Assembly: GCA_016873775.1 (NCBI GenBank)
Contig: VGWC01000014.1
Span: 1-42,592, forward strand
DNA length: 42,592 nucleotides
Direction: 5' to 3'
Source: Ignavibacteria bacterium
GTDB taxonomy: Bacteria > Bacteroidota > Ignavibacteria > UBA10030 > F1-140-MAGs086
Below the pieces are notes generated by a model. The model searched no databases. It saw only the letters and a list, made by a program, of their open reading frames with translations, and was not told where the DNA came from. The position numbers and the translations under genes were made by a program. Shown piece after piece: positions 16,061 through 23,166 of the stretch (position 1 is the stretch's first letter; each line of letters begins with the position of its first letter).

Positions 16061-18226
16061 ATGAAATCTCAACTTCCCGAACAACAACCTTTCCGCGAAA
16101 CAATTTTAGAATTTCTTCGCCGCTATCCCCATCAAACGTTTAAGTCGAAAGAATTACAGCGGCGATTGGGAATAAAAGACGAGCGTGCGTACGGTGAACT
16201 TCGCAAAACACTCGGCGTTTTGGAAAAAGAAAAACTCGTTCTTCGCGTTAAAGGAAAACATTACAAACATCAAGCGCATCAATCTAATCGTTATGTCGGA
16301 ACGTTTATGATGAAGAAAGGTTTTGGCTTGGTGCAAATTGAGAACGAATCTTTTTCGGAAATTATTATTCCACAAAAATTTTGTTCTACTGCAATGGATG
16401 GCGATACGGTGGAAGTTGCGTTGTTTGCCGAGCATCATCATAAACATACATTCAAAACAGAACGGCAAGAAGGAGAAATTGTTCGCATCATTAAACGTGC
16501 AAAGGAAGAGGTGGTCGGGCGATTTGAACGAAGCGGCAATTTTTATTTCGTTGTTCCTGATGATGGAAAAAAATCTTCTCGCGATATTTACATTCCGAAA
16601 AGCGCAATGAACAAAGCGCGCATCGGTGATAAAGTGATTGCCGTTGTCGAGCGTTGGGAAGATAGAAATCTCAATCCCGAAGGTCGCGTTGTGGAAGTGC
16701 TGGGAAAAAGCGGTGAAGTGCGCGCGGAAATGCTTTCGGTAATTCGTGAATTTAAATTGCCGGAAAAATTTCCTTCGCAAGTAATTGCAGAAGCGGAAGA
16801 AGTTTCAGCAGAATATTTGGAGAAAGAAATTGCAGCACGTCTCGATTTGCGCGACAAACATATTTTCACGATTGACCCGGAAGATGCAAAGGATTTCGAC
16901 GATGCAGTTTCGTTGGAAGTTTTAGAAAACGGAAATTATTTGCTTGGCGTTCACATTGCCGATGTTTCGTATTACGTGCGTGAACAATCACAACTCGATA
17001 AAGAAGCGTTCAAGCGCGGAACGAGCGTGTATCTCGCCGATGCTGTTGTTCCGATGTTGCCGGAAGAACTTTCCAACAACATTTGCAGTCTGCGTCCGAA
17101 TGTTGATAGATTGACATATTCTGCGATTATGGAAATTACGTCGCGCGGAGTTGTGAAAAATTACGAAATAATAAAATCCGTGATTAACAGCAAGCGAAGA
17201 TTTACGTACGAAGAAGTACAAAAGGTTATCGAAACAAAGCGAGGAGATTTTGTTGAAGAAATTTTGATGATGCACAAGATGAGTCAAGTGCTGTTGAAAA
17301 AACGATTGCGCGAAGGTAGTATTGATTTCGGAAGTGAAGAGGCAAAATTCCGTTTCGATGCATCGGGAAAACCGTCAGAGATAATAAAAAAAGTTCGTCT
17401 CGATAGTCATCGCTTGGTTGAAGATTTTATGCTGCTTGCAAATCAAACTGTTGCAAAGCATATTGCAGTTCAACCAAAGAAACGTGATACAAAAACGCAA
17501 ACTTCAATTCATCCGTTTGTGTATCGCATTCACGATTCACCGCTGCCGGAAAAAATTGCTGAGTTTGCAGAGTTCGTAAAACAATTTGGTTATTCACTTC
17601 CGCCGCGTGATGTTACTTCCAAAGTGTTGCAAAAATTGATTGACGAAACGCGCGGGACTCCCGAAGAAAATGTCATCAACGACATTGCAATTCGCTCGAT
17701 GGCAAAAGCGATTTACAGCGAAGAAAATATTGGTCATTACGGATTGGGATTCAAATATTACACGCATTTCACTTCGCCAATTCGCCGTTATCCAGATTTG
17801 ATTGTGCATCGTTTGTTGTTTGAATACGGAAACGGAATGAGCGCAGAACGAAGAAATCAGTTTCAAAAAAATCTTCCGTTCGTTTGTGAATATTCTTCTG
17901 AGCGCGAACGTGTTGCGATGGAAGCGGAACGCGAATCTATAAAAGTGATGCAGGTAGAATATATGAAGCGGCATATCGGAGATGAATTGCACGGCATTAT
18001 CTCCGGCGTTACGAATTTCGGTTTGTTCGTAAAGATAAATGATTTACTGACGGAAGGAATGATTCGTCTGCGTGATTTGGAAGATGATTATTACGTGTAC
18101 GACGAAAAAAATTATTGCATCATTGGCAAACGAACAAAGAAACGTTATCGAATGGGAGATGAAGTGGAAGTAAAAGTTGCGCGCGTGGATAGCGTGGAGA
18201 GAAGGATTGATTTTGTGTTGGTGTGA
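16061..18226 (+). CDS. rnr: Ribonuclease R
   Basis: A 721-aa 3'-5' exoribonuclease that degrades structured RNA in mRNA turnover and rRNA quality control. Domain order is that of RNase R: an N-terminal winged helix (about 10-70), two cold-shock domains (about 75-225), the RNB catalytic domain from about 259 with the metal-binding cluster IDPEDAKDFDDAVS (271-284), and a C-terminal S1 domain starting at about GDELHGIISGVTNFGLFVKI and ending at the stop. FTSPIRRYPDLIVHRLL, a hallmark of RNase II/R, is intact. The protein lacks the long lysine-rich tail of the E. coli enzyme. ATG 16061 is used; the gene is flanked on both sides by repeat-filled gaps. Confidence 0.96.
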   Translation: MKSQLPEQQPFRETILEFLRRYPHQTFKSKELQRRLGIKDERAYGELRKTLGVLEKEKLVLRVKGKHYKHQAHQSNRYVGTFMMKKGFGLVQIENESFSEIIIPQKFCSTAMDGDTVEVALFAEHHHKHTFKTERQEGEIVRIIKRAKEEVVGRFERSGNFYFVVPDDGKKSSRDIYIPKSAMNKARIGDKVIAVVERWEDRNLNPEGRVVEVLGKSGEVRAEMLSVIREFKLPEKFPSQVIAEAEEVSAEYLEKEIAARLDLRDKHIFTIDPEDAKDFDDAVSLEVLENGNYLLGVHIADVSYYVREQSQLDKEAFKRGTSVYLADAVVPMLPEELSNNICSLRPNVDRLTYSAIMEITSRGVVKNYEIIKSVINSKRRFTYEEVQKVIETKRGDFVEEILMMHKMSQVLLKKRLREGSIDFGSEEAKFRFDASGKPSEIIKKVRLDSHRLVEDFMLLANQTVAKHIAVQPKKRDTKTQTSIHPFVYRIHDSPLPEKIAEFAEFVKQFGYSLPPRDVTSKVLQKLIDETRGTPEENVINDIAIRSMAKAIYSEENIGHYGLGFKYYTHFTSPIRRYPDLIVHRLLFEYGNGMSAERRNQFQKNLPFVCEYSSERERVAMEAERESIKVMQVEYMKRHIGDELHGIISGVTNFGLFVKINDLLTEGMIRLRDLEDDYYVYDEKNYCIIGKRTKKRYRMGDEVEVKVARVDSVERRIDFVLV

Positions 18227-18230
18227 ATTA

Positions 18231-18312
18231 ACCACGAATTACACGAATTATAACGCGGATTATCACGGATAGTATTCGTGAAGATTCGCGTTTCATCCGC
18301 GTAATTCGTGGT
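18231..18312. repeat. Intergenic inverted repeat, ACCACGAATTAC family
   Basis: ACCACGAATTAC (18231-18242) pairs perfectly with GTAATTCGTGGT (18301-18312). The interior repeats the same words (ACACGAATTA, GATTCGCG, CATCCGCG), giving nested pairing such as CGCGGAT with ATCCGCG. It occupies nearly the whole gap between rnr and the next gene, with no T-tract. I recall near-identical phrases in intergenic regions of many unrelated environmental genomes; their function is not known. Confidence 0.75.
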
Positions 18313-18327
18313 GAATAAGAAAATCAA

Positions 18328-19203
18328 ATGAGTATCGCACTTCTCTTTCTCGACGGTGTTGGCATTGGTTCTATTCAGAATGAACTTAATCCATTCACGA
18401 AAGTTCAATCAAAATTTTTTACGCTGTTCTCTGATGGTGGAAATGCGAATTGCGCTTTCGATGGGAAAATAATTTCTACAGACCCATTTCTTGGAGTTGA
18501 AGGATTACCACAAAGCGCAACGGGACAAACAACTATTTTCACCGGCATCAATGCGAGCAAAGAAATGGGACGACACGTTTCAGGACATCCAACATTTACA
18601 TTGAGGAAAATAATTTCTGAACATAGCATAATGCTGCAACTCAAAAAACTTGGTTTTACTTCAACATTTGCAAATGGTTACACGCCGCAATATTTTGAAC
18701 GTCGGTTACAATTTTGGAGTGCATCAACTTGGTGTGTAAAATATGCAGATGTTCAATTTCGCTGGCTGGATGATATTGTGAACAACAAAGCAATTGCACC
18801 GGATTTTACAAACGATTTCCTTTTGCAAAAAAAATTGGCTGACGTTCCGTTGCGCACGGCATTTGCTGCGGGAAACATTTTCGCTTCGCTTTTGAATGAG
18901 AACGATTTTGTATTGTTTGAGCATCCGTTCAGCGACGCAATTGGACACGCACAAAATATGAACGATGCCATTGCCAACATTCACAAGATCGATGAATTTC
19001 TCGAAGGAATTTTTTCCGCAACAAATCTTGATGAGCATACAATTCTACTCACCAGCGACCATGGGAATATGGAAGATTTACGCATTGATACGCACACGCT
19101 GAATACAGTTCCGACAATTGTTTGGGGAAAGCAACGCAAGTATTTTGTTTCGAGGATTATATCTCTTCTGGATATAACACCAAGCATAGTTAGTAGTTTT
19201 TAG
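18328..19203 (+). CDS. Metalloenzyme of the alkaline phosphatase / phosphomutase superfamily
   Basis: A 291-aa protein with the two-metal site of the alkaline phosphatase/iPGM/phosphopentomutase superfamily. The first metal motif is LLFLDGVGIG (D9). SATGQTTIFTG (63-73) provides the nucleophilic Thr. The C-terminal LLTSDHGNMEDLR supplies Asp and His ligands, and EHPFSDAIGHAQNM a further set. It is shorter than iPGM (about 510 aa) and phosphopentomutase (about 390 aa), so it belongs to a compact uncharacterised branch; the substrate is unknown, presumably a phosphoester. ATG 18328 lies 16 bases after the repeat. The final codons and the TAG stop lie in or at the edge of the next repeat, so the end of the protein may have been reshaped by it. 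Confidence 0.75.
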   Translation: MSIALLFLDGVGIGSIQNELNPFTKVQSKFFTLFSDGGNANCAFDGKIISTDPFLGVEGLPQSATGQTTIFTGINASKEMGRHVSGHPTFTLRKIISEHSIMLQLKKLGFTSTFANGYTPQYFERRLQFWSASTWCVKYADVQFRWLDDIVNNKAIAPDFTNDFLLQKKLADVPLRTAFAAGNIFASLLNENDFVLFEHPFSDAIGHAQNMNDAIANIHKIDEFLEGIFSATNLDEHTILLTSDHGNMEDLRIDTHTLNTVPTIVWGKQRKYFVSRIISLLDITPSIVSSF

Positions 19204-19264
19204 TTTGTAGTTTATGGTTTGTTTTCTTCTTTGCAAACTACAAACTTAAAACCAAAAACTATAA
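19190..19264. repeat. Inverted repeat of TAGTTTGTAGTTT words overlapping a gene end
   Basis: AGTTTGTAGTTT (19202-19213) pairs perfectly with AAACTACAAACT (19235-19246). Both arms are extended by loosely repeated TTTAGTTT / AAACCAAAAACTATAAACT words, so the element runs from about 19190 to 19264. It contains the stop codon of the upstream metalloenzyme gene (19201-19203). A T-rich stretch between the arms and the weak AT-only stem argue against an ordinary terminator. Confidence 0.65.
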
Positions 19265-19295
19265 ACTTTCCCGTATATTTTCGCCGTAATTTTTT

Positions 19296-19760
19296 GTGCC
19301 TACGTTAGATTCAAAATTTGTTGAAGTGTGCGTGTTCAAACGGAATGTACATTCTGCGTTGTACCTTCTTTTGCAGCGTTCTTTTTCTGAAACACGGTAT
19401 CCGTTGATGTGGCAAATTATTACTGCAACAATAGAACCCGGCGAAACTGCAATACAAACAGCGCAACGCGAAATAAAAGAAGAAACACAACTCACTCCTC
19501 TTGCGATGTGGCACGTTCCGTTTGTCAATTCGTACTTTGATGCGAAGACTGATGCAATTCATTTCATTTCCGTTTTTGCCGCAGAAGTTGATGAAACGAA
19601 CGAACCGATTCTCTCGAAAGAACATCAGGCGTACGAATGGAGGACGCTTGCACATTCAAAGGAAAAACTTGTTTGGCACGGACAAATTCGCGGGCTTGAA
19701 ATTGTTGACGAGTTTATTGTTGGAAAAAAAGAAGCAGAACGATATTCAAGAATTTTTTAG
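19296..19760 (+). CDS. Nudix hydrolase
   Basis: A 154-aa Nudix-fold pyrophosphohydrolase. The Nudix box is at about residues 49-71 and reads A-x5-E-x7-REIKEE. The metal-binding core REIKEE is intact, but the first glycine of the consensus is alanine (ATIEPGE) and the later glycine is glutamine. WQIITATIEPGE resembles dihydroneopterin triphosphate pyrophosphatase (NudB-type) enzymes, so a nucleotide or pterin triphosphate substrate is possible but not established. The start is GTG 19296, the first start codon of the frame. The stop falls at the edge of another repeat. The gene lies between the metalloenzyme and a PfkB kinase on the same strand. Confidence 0.85.
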   Translation: MPTLDSKFVEVCVFKRNVHSALYLLLQRSFSETRYPLMWQIITATIEPGETAIQTAQREIKEETQLTPLAMWHVPFVNSYFDAKTDAIHFISVFAAEVDETNEPILSKEHQAYEWRTLAHSKEKLVWHGQIRGLEIVDEFIVGKKEAERYSRIF

Positions 19761-19763
19761 TTT

Positions 19764-19786
19764 GCGGTTAGCGTACAGCGGTCAGC
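19764..19786 (+). repeat. Direct repeat of GCGGTTAGCGTACAGCGGTCAGC type
   Basis: A short run of AGCG(G/T)-(T/C)AGC words starts three bases after the Nudix stop. It is a fourth phrase-like repeat type in consecutive gaps of this region. The rest of the gap to 19868 is T-rich with no clear signal. The unit is too short to tell from chance except by its internal repetition. Confidence 0.4.
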
Positions 19787-19868
19787 ATTTCGCAATCGGT
19801 TTTATTTCGCATACTAATCATACTGATGACTTTTTTGCTTTTTCATTTTATTATTTTATTTAAATCCC

Positions 19869-20777
19869 ATGAGTTTATTAGTCGTCGGAAGTATCGGAAT
19901 TGATACGATAGAAACGCCATTAGGAAAAGTAGAAAACGTCATTGGCGGTTCAGCTATTTATATTTCGCTTGCAGCAAGTTTTTTTACTTTGCCACAATTG
20001 GTTGGAGTGTGCGGTGATGATTTTCCAAGCGAGGAAATTGCACTTTTAAAACAACACAATGTTGATTTGGAAGGATTGGAAATTGTACAAGGAGGAAAAA
20101 CATTTCGTTGGGGAGGAAAGTATCATCTCGATACAAATAATCGTGATACGTTGTTCACGCACTTAAATGTATTTCAAACTTTTAGTCCGAAAATTCCCGC
20201 ATCGTACAGAAGCAGCAAGTACGTTTGCTTAGGAAATATTGACCCGATATTGCAGTCCCGCGTTCTCGAGCAAATGGAACAACCATCGCTCGTTGTTTGC
20301 GACACGATGAATTTCTGGATTGAAGGAAAACTTGCAGAGTTAAAAAAAACGTTGGAGCGTGTTGATGTTCTTCTTGCAAATGACAGCGAAGTAAAATTGC
20401 TGACGAACGAATCAAATCTTTTCCGCGCGGCAAAACATTTGTGGAAGATGGGACCAAAAATTTTAATCATCAAAAAAGGCGAACACGGCGCAATTCTTCT
20501 CACGGAAAAAACGACATTCATCACTCCTGCATTTCCGCTTGAAAGCGTTTTGGACCCAACGGGCGCAGGAGATTCGTTTGCCGGTGGATTTATCGGTTGG
20601 CTTGCAAAGACGAACGATATTTCCGATGAAAACTTAAAACGCGCCGTTGTTTATGGAAGCACGCTTGCGTCATTTTGTGTAGAAAAATTTTCTATAGCAA
20701 AAATTCAGGAACTTGTTGAGCGCGATATTCATTCGCGTTATCGTGCATTTCGCGCATTAACGCATTTTGAAGAATAA
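19869..20777 (+). CDS. PfkB-family carbohydrate/nucleoside kinase
   Basis: A 302-aa kinase of the ribokinase/PfkB family, which phosphorylates sugars or nucleosides with ATP. Visible signatures are the N-terminal strand and GG motif (LLVVGSIGIDTIETP, then VIGGSAIYISLAAS at about 25-38), and the C-terminal motif LDPTGAGDSFAGGFIGW with catalytic D235 in GAGDS. The middle section LANDSEVKLLT (169-179) and ILIIKKGEHGAIL (198-210) match the usual ATP-site strands. The substrate cannot be assigned. ATG 19869 is used. The gene is probably cytosolic and stands between the Nudix gene and a small membrane protein gene. Confidence 0.88.
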   Translation: MSLLVVGSIGIDTIETPLGKVENVIGGSAIYISLAASFFTLPQLVGVCGDDFPSEEIALLKQHNVDLEGLEIVQGGKTFRWGGKYHLDTNNRDTLFTHLNVFQTFSPKIPASYRSSKYVCLGNIDPILQSRVLEQMEQPSLVVCDTMNFWIEGKLAELKKTLERVDVLLANDSEVKLLTNESNLFRAAKHLWKMGPKILIIKKGEHGAILLTEKTTFITPAFPLESVLDPTGAGDSFAGGFIGWLAKTNDISDENLKRAVVYGSTLASFCVEKFSIAKIQELVERDIHSRYRAFRALTHFEE

Positions 20778-20849
20778 TTCTCACCGTATATCTTCAAACA
20801 TTCTGCGCCGATAAGTTTTACAAGCAACATCAACAGAAAATACTACGTT

Positions 20850-21167
20850 GTGAAACATTTTACGCTCGAACAAAAAGAACCGTTTCTTTTTCTACAACGA
20901 TTATTTTTCGCTGCCATTGTCAACGTGAAAATTACCGGTGCCGCAAGCGCCGGAGATATTTCACTTCCAATTGTAATCGGATTAGGCGGCGCGCTTTTTC
21001 TTTCACCTCCGTTGCTTACGCTTGCATTTCTACTGTTCATTGAAGATTTGAAAACCTATACTATCGAAGGAGATGCTGTCAAATACGTTGATGATGTTGT
21101 TCCAATTTCGCAACTCCTCCGTTTCGACCCGAAGACCTGTTTACCTTTACAACGGAAAACCAAATAG
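20850..21167 (+). CDS. Hypothetical small protein with a hydrophobic centre
   Basis: A 105-aa ORF starting at GTG 20850. Residues about 41-65 are hydrophobic (LPIVIGLGGALFLSPPLLTLAFLLFI), probably one membrane helix or a helical hairpin with a Pro-Pro turn. The N-terminal third is soluble (KHFTLEQKEPFLFLQ), and the tail is charged and ends in QRKTK. No conserved motif is recognised. It sits between the PfkB kinase and ndk on the same strand, with gaps of about 70 bases on each side. It could be a real small envelope protein, but support is only frame length and composition. Confidence 0.5.
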   Translation: MKHFTLEQKEPFLFLQRLFFAAIVNVKITGAASAGDISLPIVIGLGGALFLSPPLLTLAFLLFIEDLKTYTIEGDAVKYVDDVVPISQLLRFDPKTCLPLQRKTK

Positions 21168-21240
21168 CATCAGTATTGATGTTTATGCAGAAATATAATT
21201 TGAATTCATTTATTTTAAAATCAAAAAACTACACTTCATT

Positions 21241-21672
21241 ATGGCTCTTGAACGTACACTCGCAATCTTAAAACCCGATTGCGTACGAAAACAACTTATC
21301 GGCGAAATACTTGCGCGCATTCAAAAAGCAGGATTCAAAATTCTCGGAATGAAAATGGCGCGGCTTACCAAAGATACCGCAGGCGGATTTTACGCTGTGC
21401 ACAAAGGAAAACCTTTTTTTGAAGGACTTGTTGAATTTATGAGTTCCGGCGCTTGCGTTCCTATTGCATTGGAAAAAGAAAATGCAATCGCAGATTATCG
21501 AACACTCATTGGTGCAACAGACCCGAAAGAGGCGGCTGATGGAACTATTCGCAAACTTTTTGCGGATAATAAAGGTGAAAACATTGTTCACGGTTCCGAT
21601 TCTGCAGAGAACGGAAACATCGAGATTGCGTATTTTTTTTCGGAAAGCGAATTGGTTGCAAATCAAGCGTAA
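21241..21672 (+). CDS. ndk: Nucleoside diphosphate kinase
   Basis: Transfers the gamma phosphate of ATP to nucleoside diphosphates, keeping NTP and dNTP pools balanced. The 143-aa length is standard. It opens [20 protein letters not shown] with the nucleotide-site lysine, and carries GPV-like [12 protein letters not shown] (67-78), [12 protein letters not shown] (93-104) and the active-site histidine H117 in [15 protein letters not shown] 21241 is clearly the start. The next gene runs the other way, so ndk ends its own transcript; the 36-base gap contains no strong terminator. Confidence 0.97.
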   Translation: MALERTLAILKPDCVRKQLIGEILARIQKAGFKILGMKMARLTKDTAGGFYAVHKGKPFFEGLVEFMSSGACVPIALEKENAIADYRTLIGATDPKEAADGTIRKLFADNKGENIVHGSDSAENGNIEIAYFFSESELVANQA

Positions 21673-21708
21673 CGAATGATTGTTTGCATCATTTCTCTTG
21701 ATGCGGAT

Positions 21709-21972
21709 TTACGATTCGACGTTGTGTTTTTTTAATTCTTCGCGAATGATTTGAGTTGCTGCACTAATGGATATCTGCATTCGGGAACCGGAAATGCGCA
21801 CTGCATTTTCAAGCGTTCCTTCTTTCACTTTCAACCAACGCCAAACGTAATAACCCAATCGAGTTTTATCGTTGGGTTCCTTTGTTGAAATTGTTTGCAC
21901 GCTGTTGTATGCTATTTTTTCGAGCGTAGTATCCGCAAATATTTGAACTTGCGCGGGCGCTTGCGTAGACAT
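21709..21972 (-). CDS. Hypothetical protein
   Basis: An 87-aa ORF from ATG 21972; an upstream in-frame ATG at 22017 would add 15 residues and is less likely because it looks unlike the rest. The product starts MSTQAPAQVQIFADTTLEKI, has WRWLKVKEGTLENAV in the middle and ends in a charged helix (IIREELKKHNVES). No membrane segment or known motif is visible. It lies convergent to ndk and divergent from rnhA, about 100 bases from the rnhA start, so its promoter region is shared with rnhA. Function unknown. Confidence 0.6.
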   Translation of the reverse strand: MSTQAPAQVQIFADTTLEKIAYNSVQTISTKEPNDKTRLGYYVWRWLKVKEGTLENAVRISGSRMQISISAATQIIREELKKHNVES

Positions 21973-22072
21973 TTTTTTCTCAATTATTTTGGACAAAGAT
22001 AGAAAAACCATTTTCATTTTTCAATTTTTGCGGCGATGAAAATATATTTTTTCAGCAATGTTTGAACCGAGT

Positions 22073-22555
22073 ATGAAGCATATTACAATCTATACCGATG
22101 GCGCGTGCTCCGGAAATCCTGGACCGGGCGGATGGGCGGCAATTCTTTTGTACGGAAATGCACAGAAAGAAATTTCCGGCGGCTACAAGAACACTACGAA
22201 TAACAGAATGGAACTTCTTGCAGTCATCAATGCGCTTTCTGCATTAAACGAAATGTGCAAAGTAACGTTGATTTGCGATTCCAACTATGTTGTACAAGCA
22301 GTCAACAAAGGATGGTTAACGAAATGGAAAGAAAACAACTGGAAACGCAATAAGCGTGAGAAAACACTCAATGTTGATTTATGGTTACGGTTGCTTCCAT
22401 TGCTTGAAAAACACGAAGTTACATTGTGCTGGACACAAGGTCATAACGATAATACATATAACGAGCGTTGTGATAAACTTGCGGTTGCGGCGTCGCGAAA
22501 AAAAAACTTATTGGAAGATCTCCGAGAACATACAGAAGAAGAGAATCTCGTATAA
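22073..22555 (+). CDS. rnhA: Ribonuclease HI
   Basis: Cleaves the RNA strand of RNA-DNA hybrids, removing primers and R-loops. From ATG 22073 the product is 160 aa with all catalytic carboxylates in place: D9 in YTDGACSGNPGPGGW, E47 in NNRMELLAV, D69 in ICDSNYV, D134 in ERCDKLA, plus the catalytic-loop H124 in TQGHND. The basic handle region (KWKENNWKRNKREK) is present, as in E. coli RNase HI. A second ATG at 22058 adds five residues and is possible, but the MKHITIYTDG start matches the family better. The pseudogene downstream begins 28 bases after the stop. Confidence 0.96.
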   Translation: MKHITIYTDGACSGNPGPGGWAAILLYGNAQKEISGGYKNTTNNRMELLAVINALSALNEMCKVTLICDSNYVVQAVNKGWLTKWKENNWKRNKREKTLNVDLWLRLLPLLEKHEVTLCWTQGHNDNTYNERCDKLAVAASRKKNLLEDLREHTEEENLV

Positions 22556-22583
22556 AATATTTTTGTGCAAATAACAGTGTGCG

Positions 22584-23142
22584 ATGAGCAGCATAACGAT
22601 ACTTGATGTAACTCCTGACAACGTGCATTCCGTCGGAATATTTTGTATCAAAAACAATTCCGCACGAGGACAGCAAGCGAAAATTGAGTGGTTCAAAAAA
22701 CAATACCGCGTAGGATTGAGAATGAACATTGCTCTTGATGCCCGAAAGAAACAAATCGGTTTTATAGAATATATTCCTTCGGAATTTGCTTGGCGTCCGA
22801 TTGCAGCGAAAAATTATTTGTTCATTCATTGCATGGGAAAAAAATCAAAAAAAATTTTCGGGATGGAATTTGATATATGCCGACCAATGTCCTTGGAATG
22901 AAAAATCTGTAAATGATGTGAGAGAAGCCGCAGCCGCTTCCGAACATGGAATAGACTTGAACATCGTCAAACTCGTGCATTCAAAAGAAGCAAGAAATGC
23001 GCCTTCGGGATTTGGTGTGTTTAGTTTATTGCTCAACGGAAAAATACTAGAAGACAATTACATAAGCAAATGACGGTTTGAAAATATTTTAAAACAAGAA
23101 TTGGCTCCAAAAAATTTACACGGAGATTTCGTTAATCGTTAA
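22584..23142 (+). pseudogene. Decayed GNAT acetyltransferase with YoaP-like C-terminal domain
   Basis: The first part (22584 to about 22835) matches the start of a GNAT-type protein: GLRMNIALDARKKQIGFIEYIPSEFAWRPI and YLFIHCM. After that the frame fails, and the remainder continues in another frame with WNLIYADQCPW, a helical segment and APSGFGVFSLLLNGKILEDNYISK, features I associate with the YoaP-like C-terminal domain of such proteins. The section normally lying between IHCM and the DQCPW motif (the acetyl-CoA loop and end of the GNAT fold) is missing, so an internal deletion of many tens of codons, not a multiple of three, best explains the shift. A TGA at 23071-23073 then stands where the frame could continue RFENILKQELA to 23142. 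Two or three lesions make a sequencing error alone unlikely. Confidence 0.75.
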
Positions 23143-23166
23143 CGCACTTTTCCCCGCGCAGAAGTA

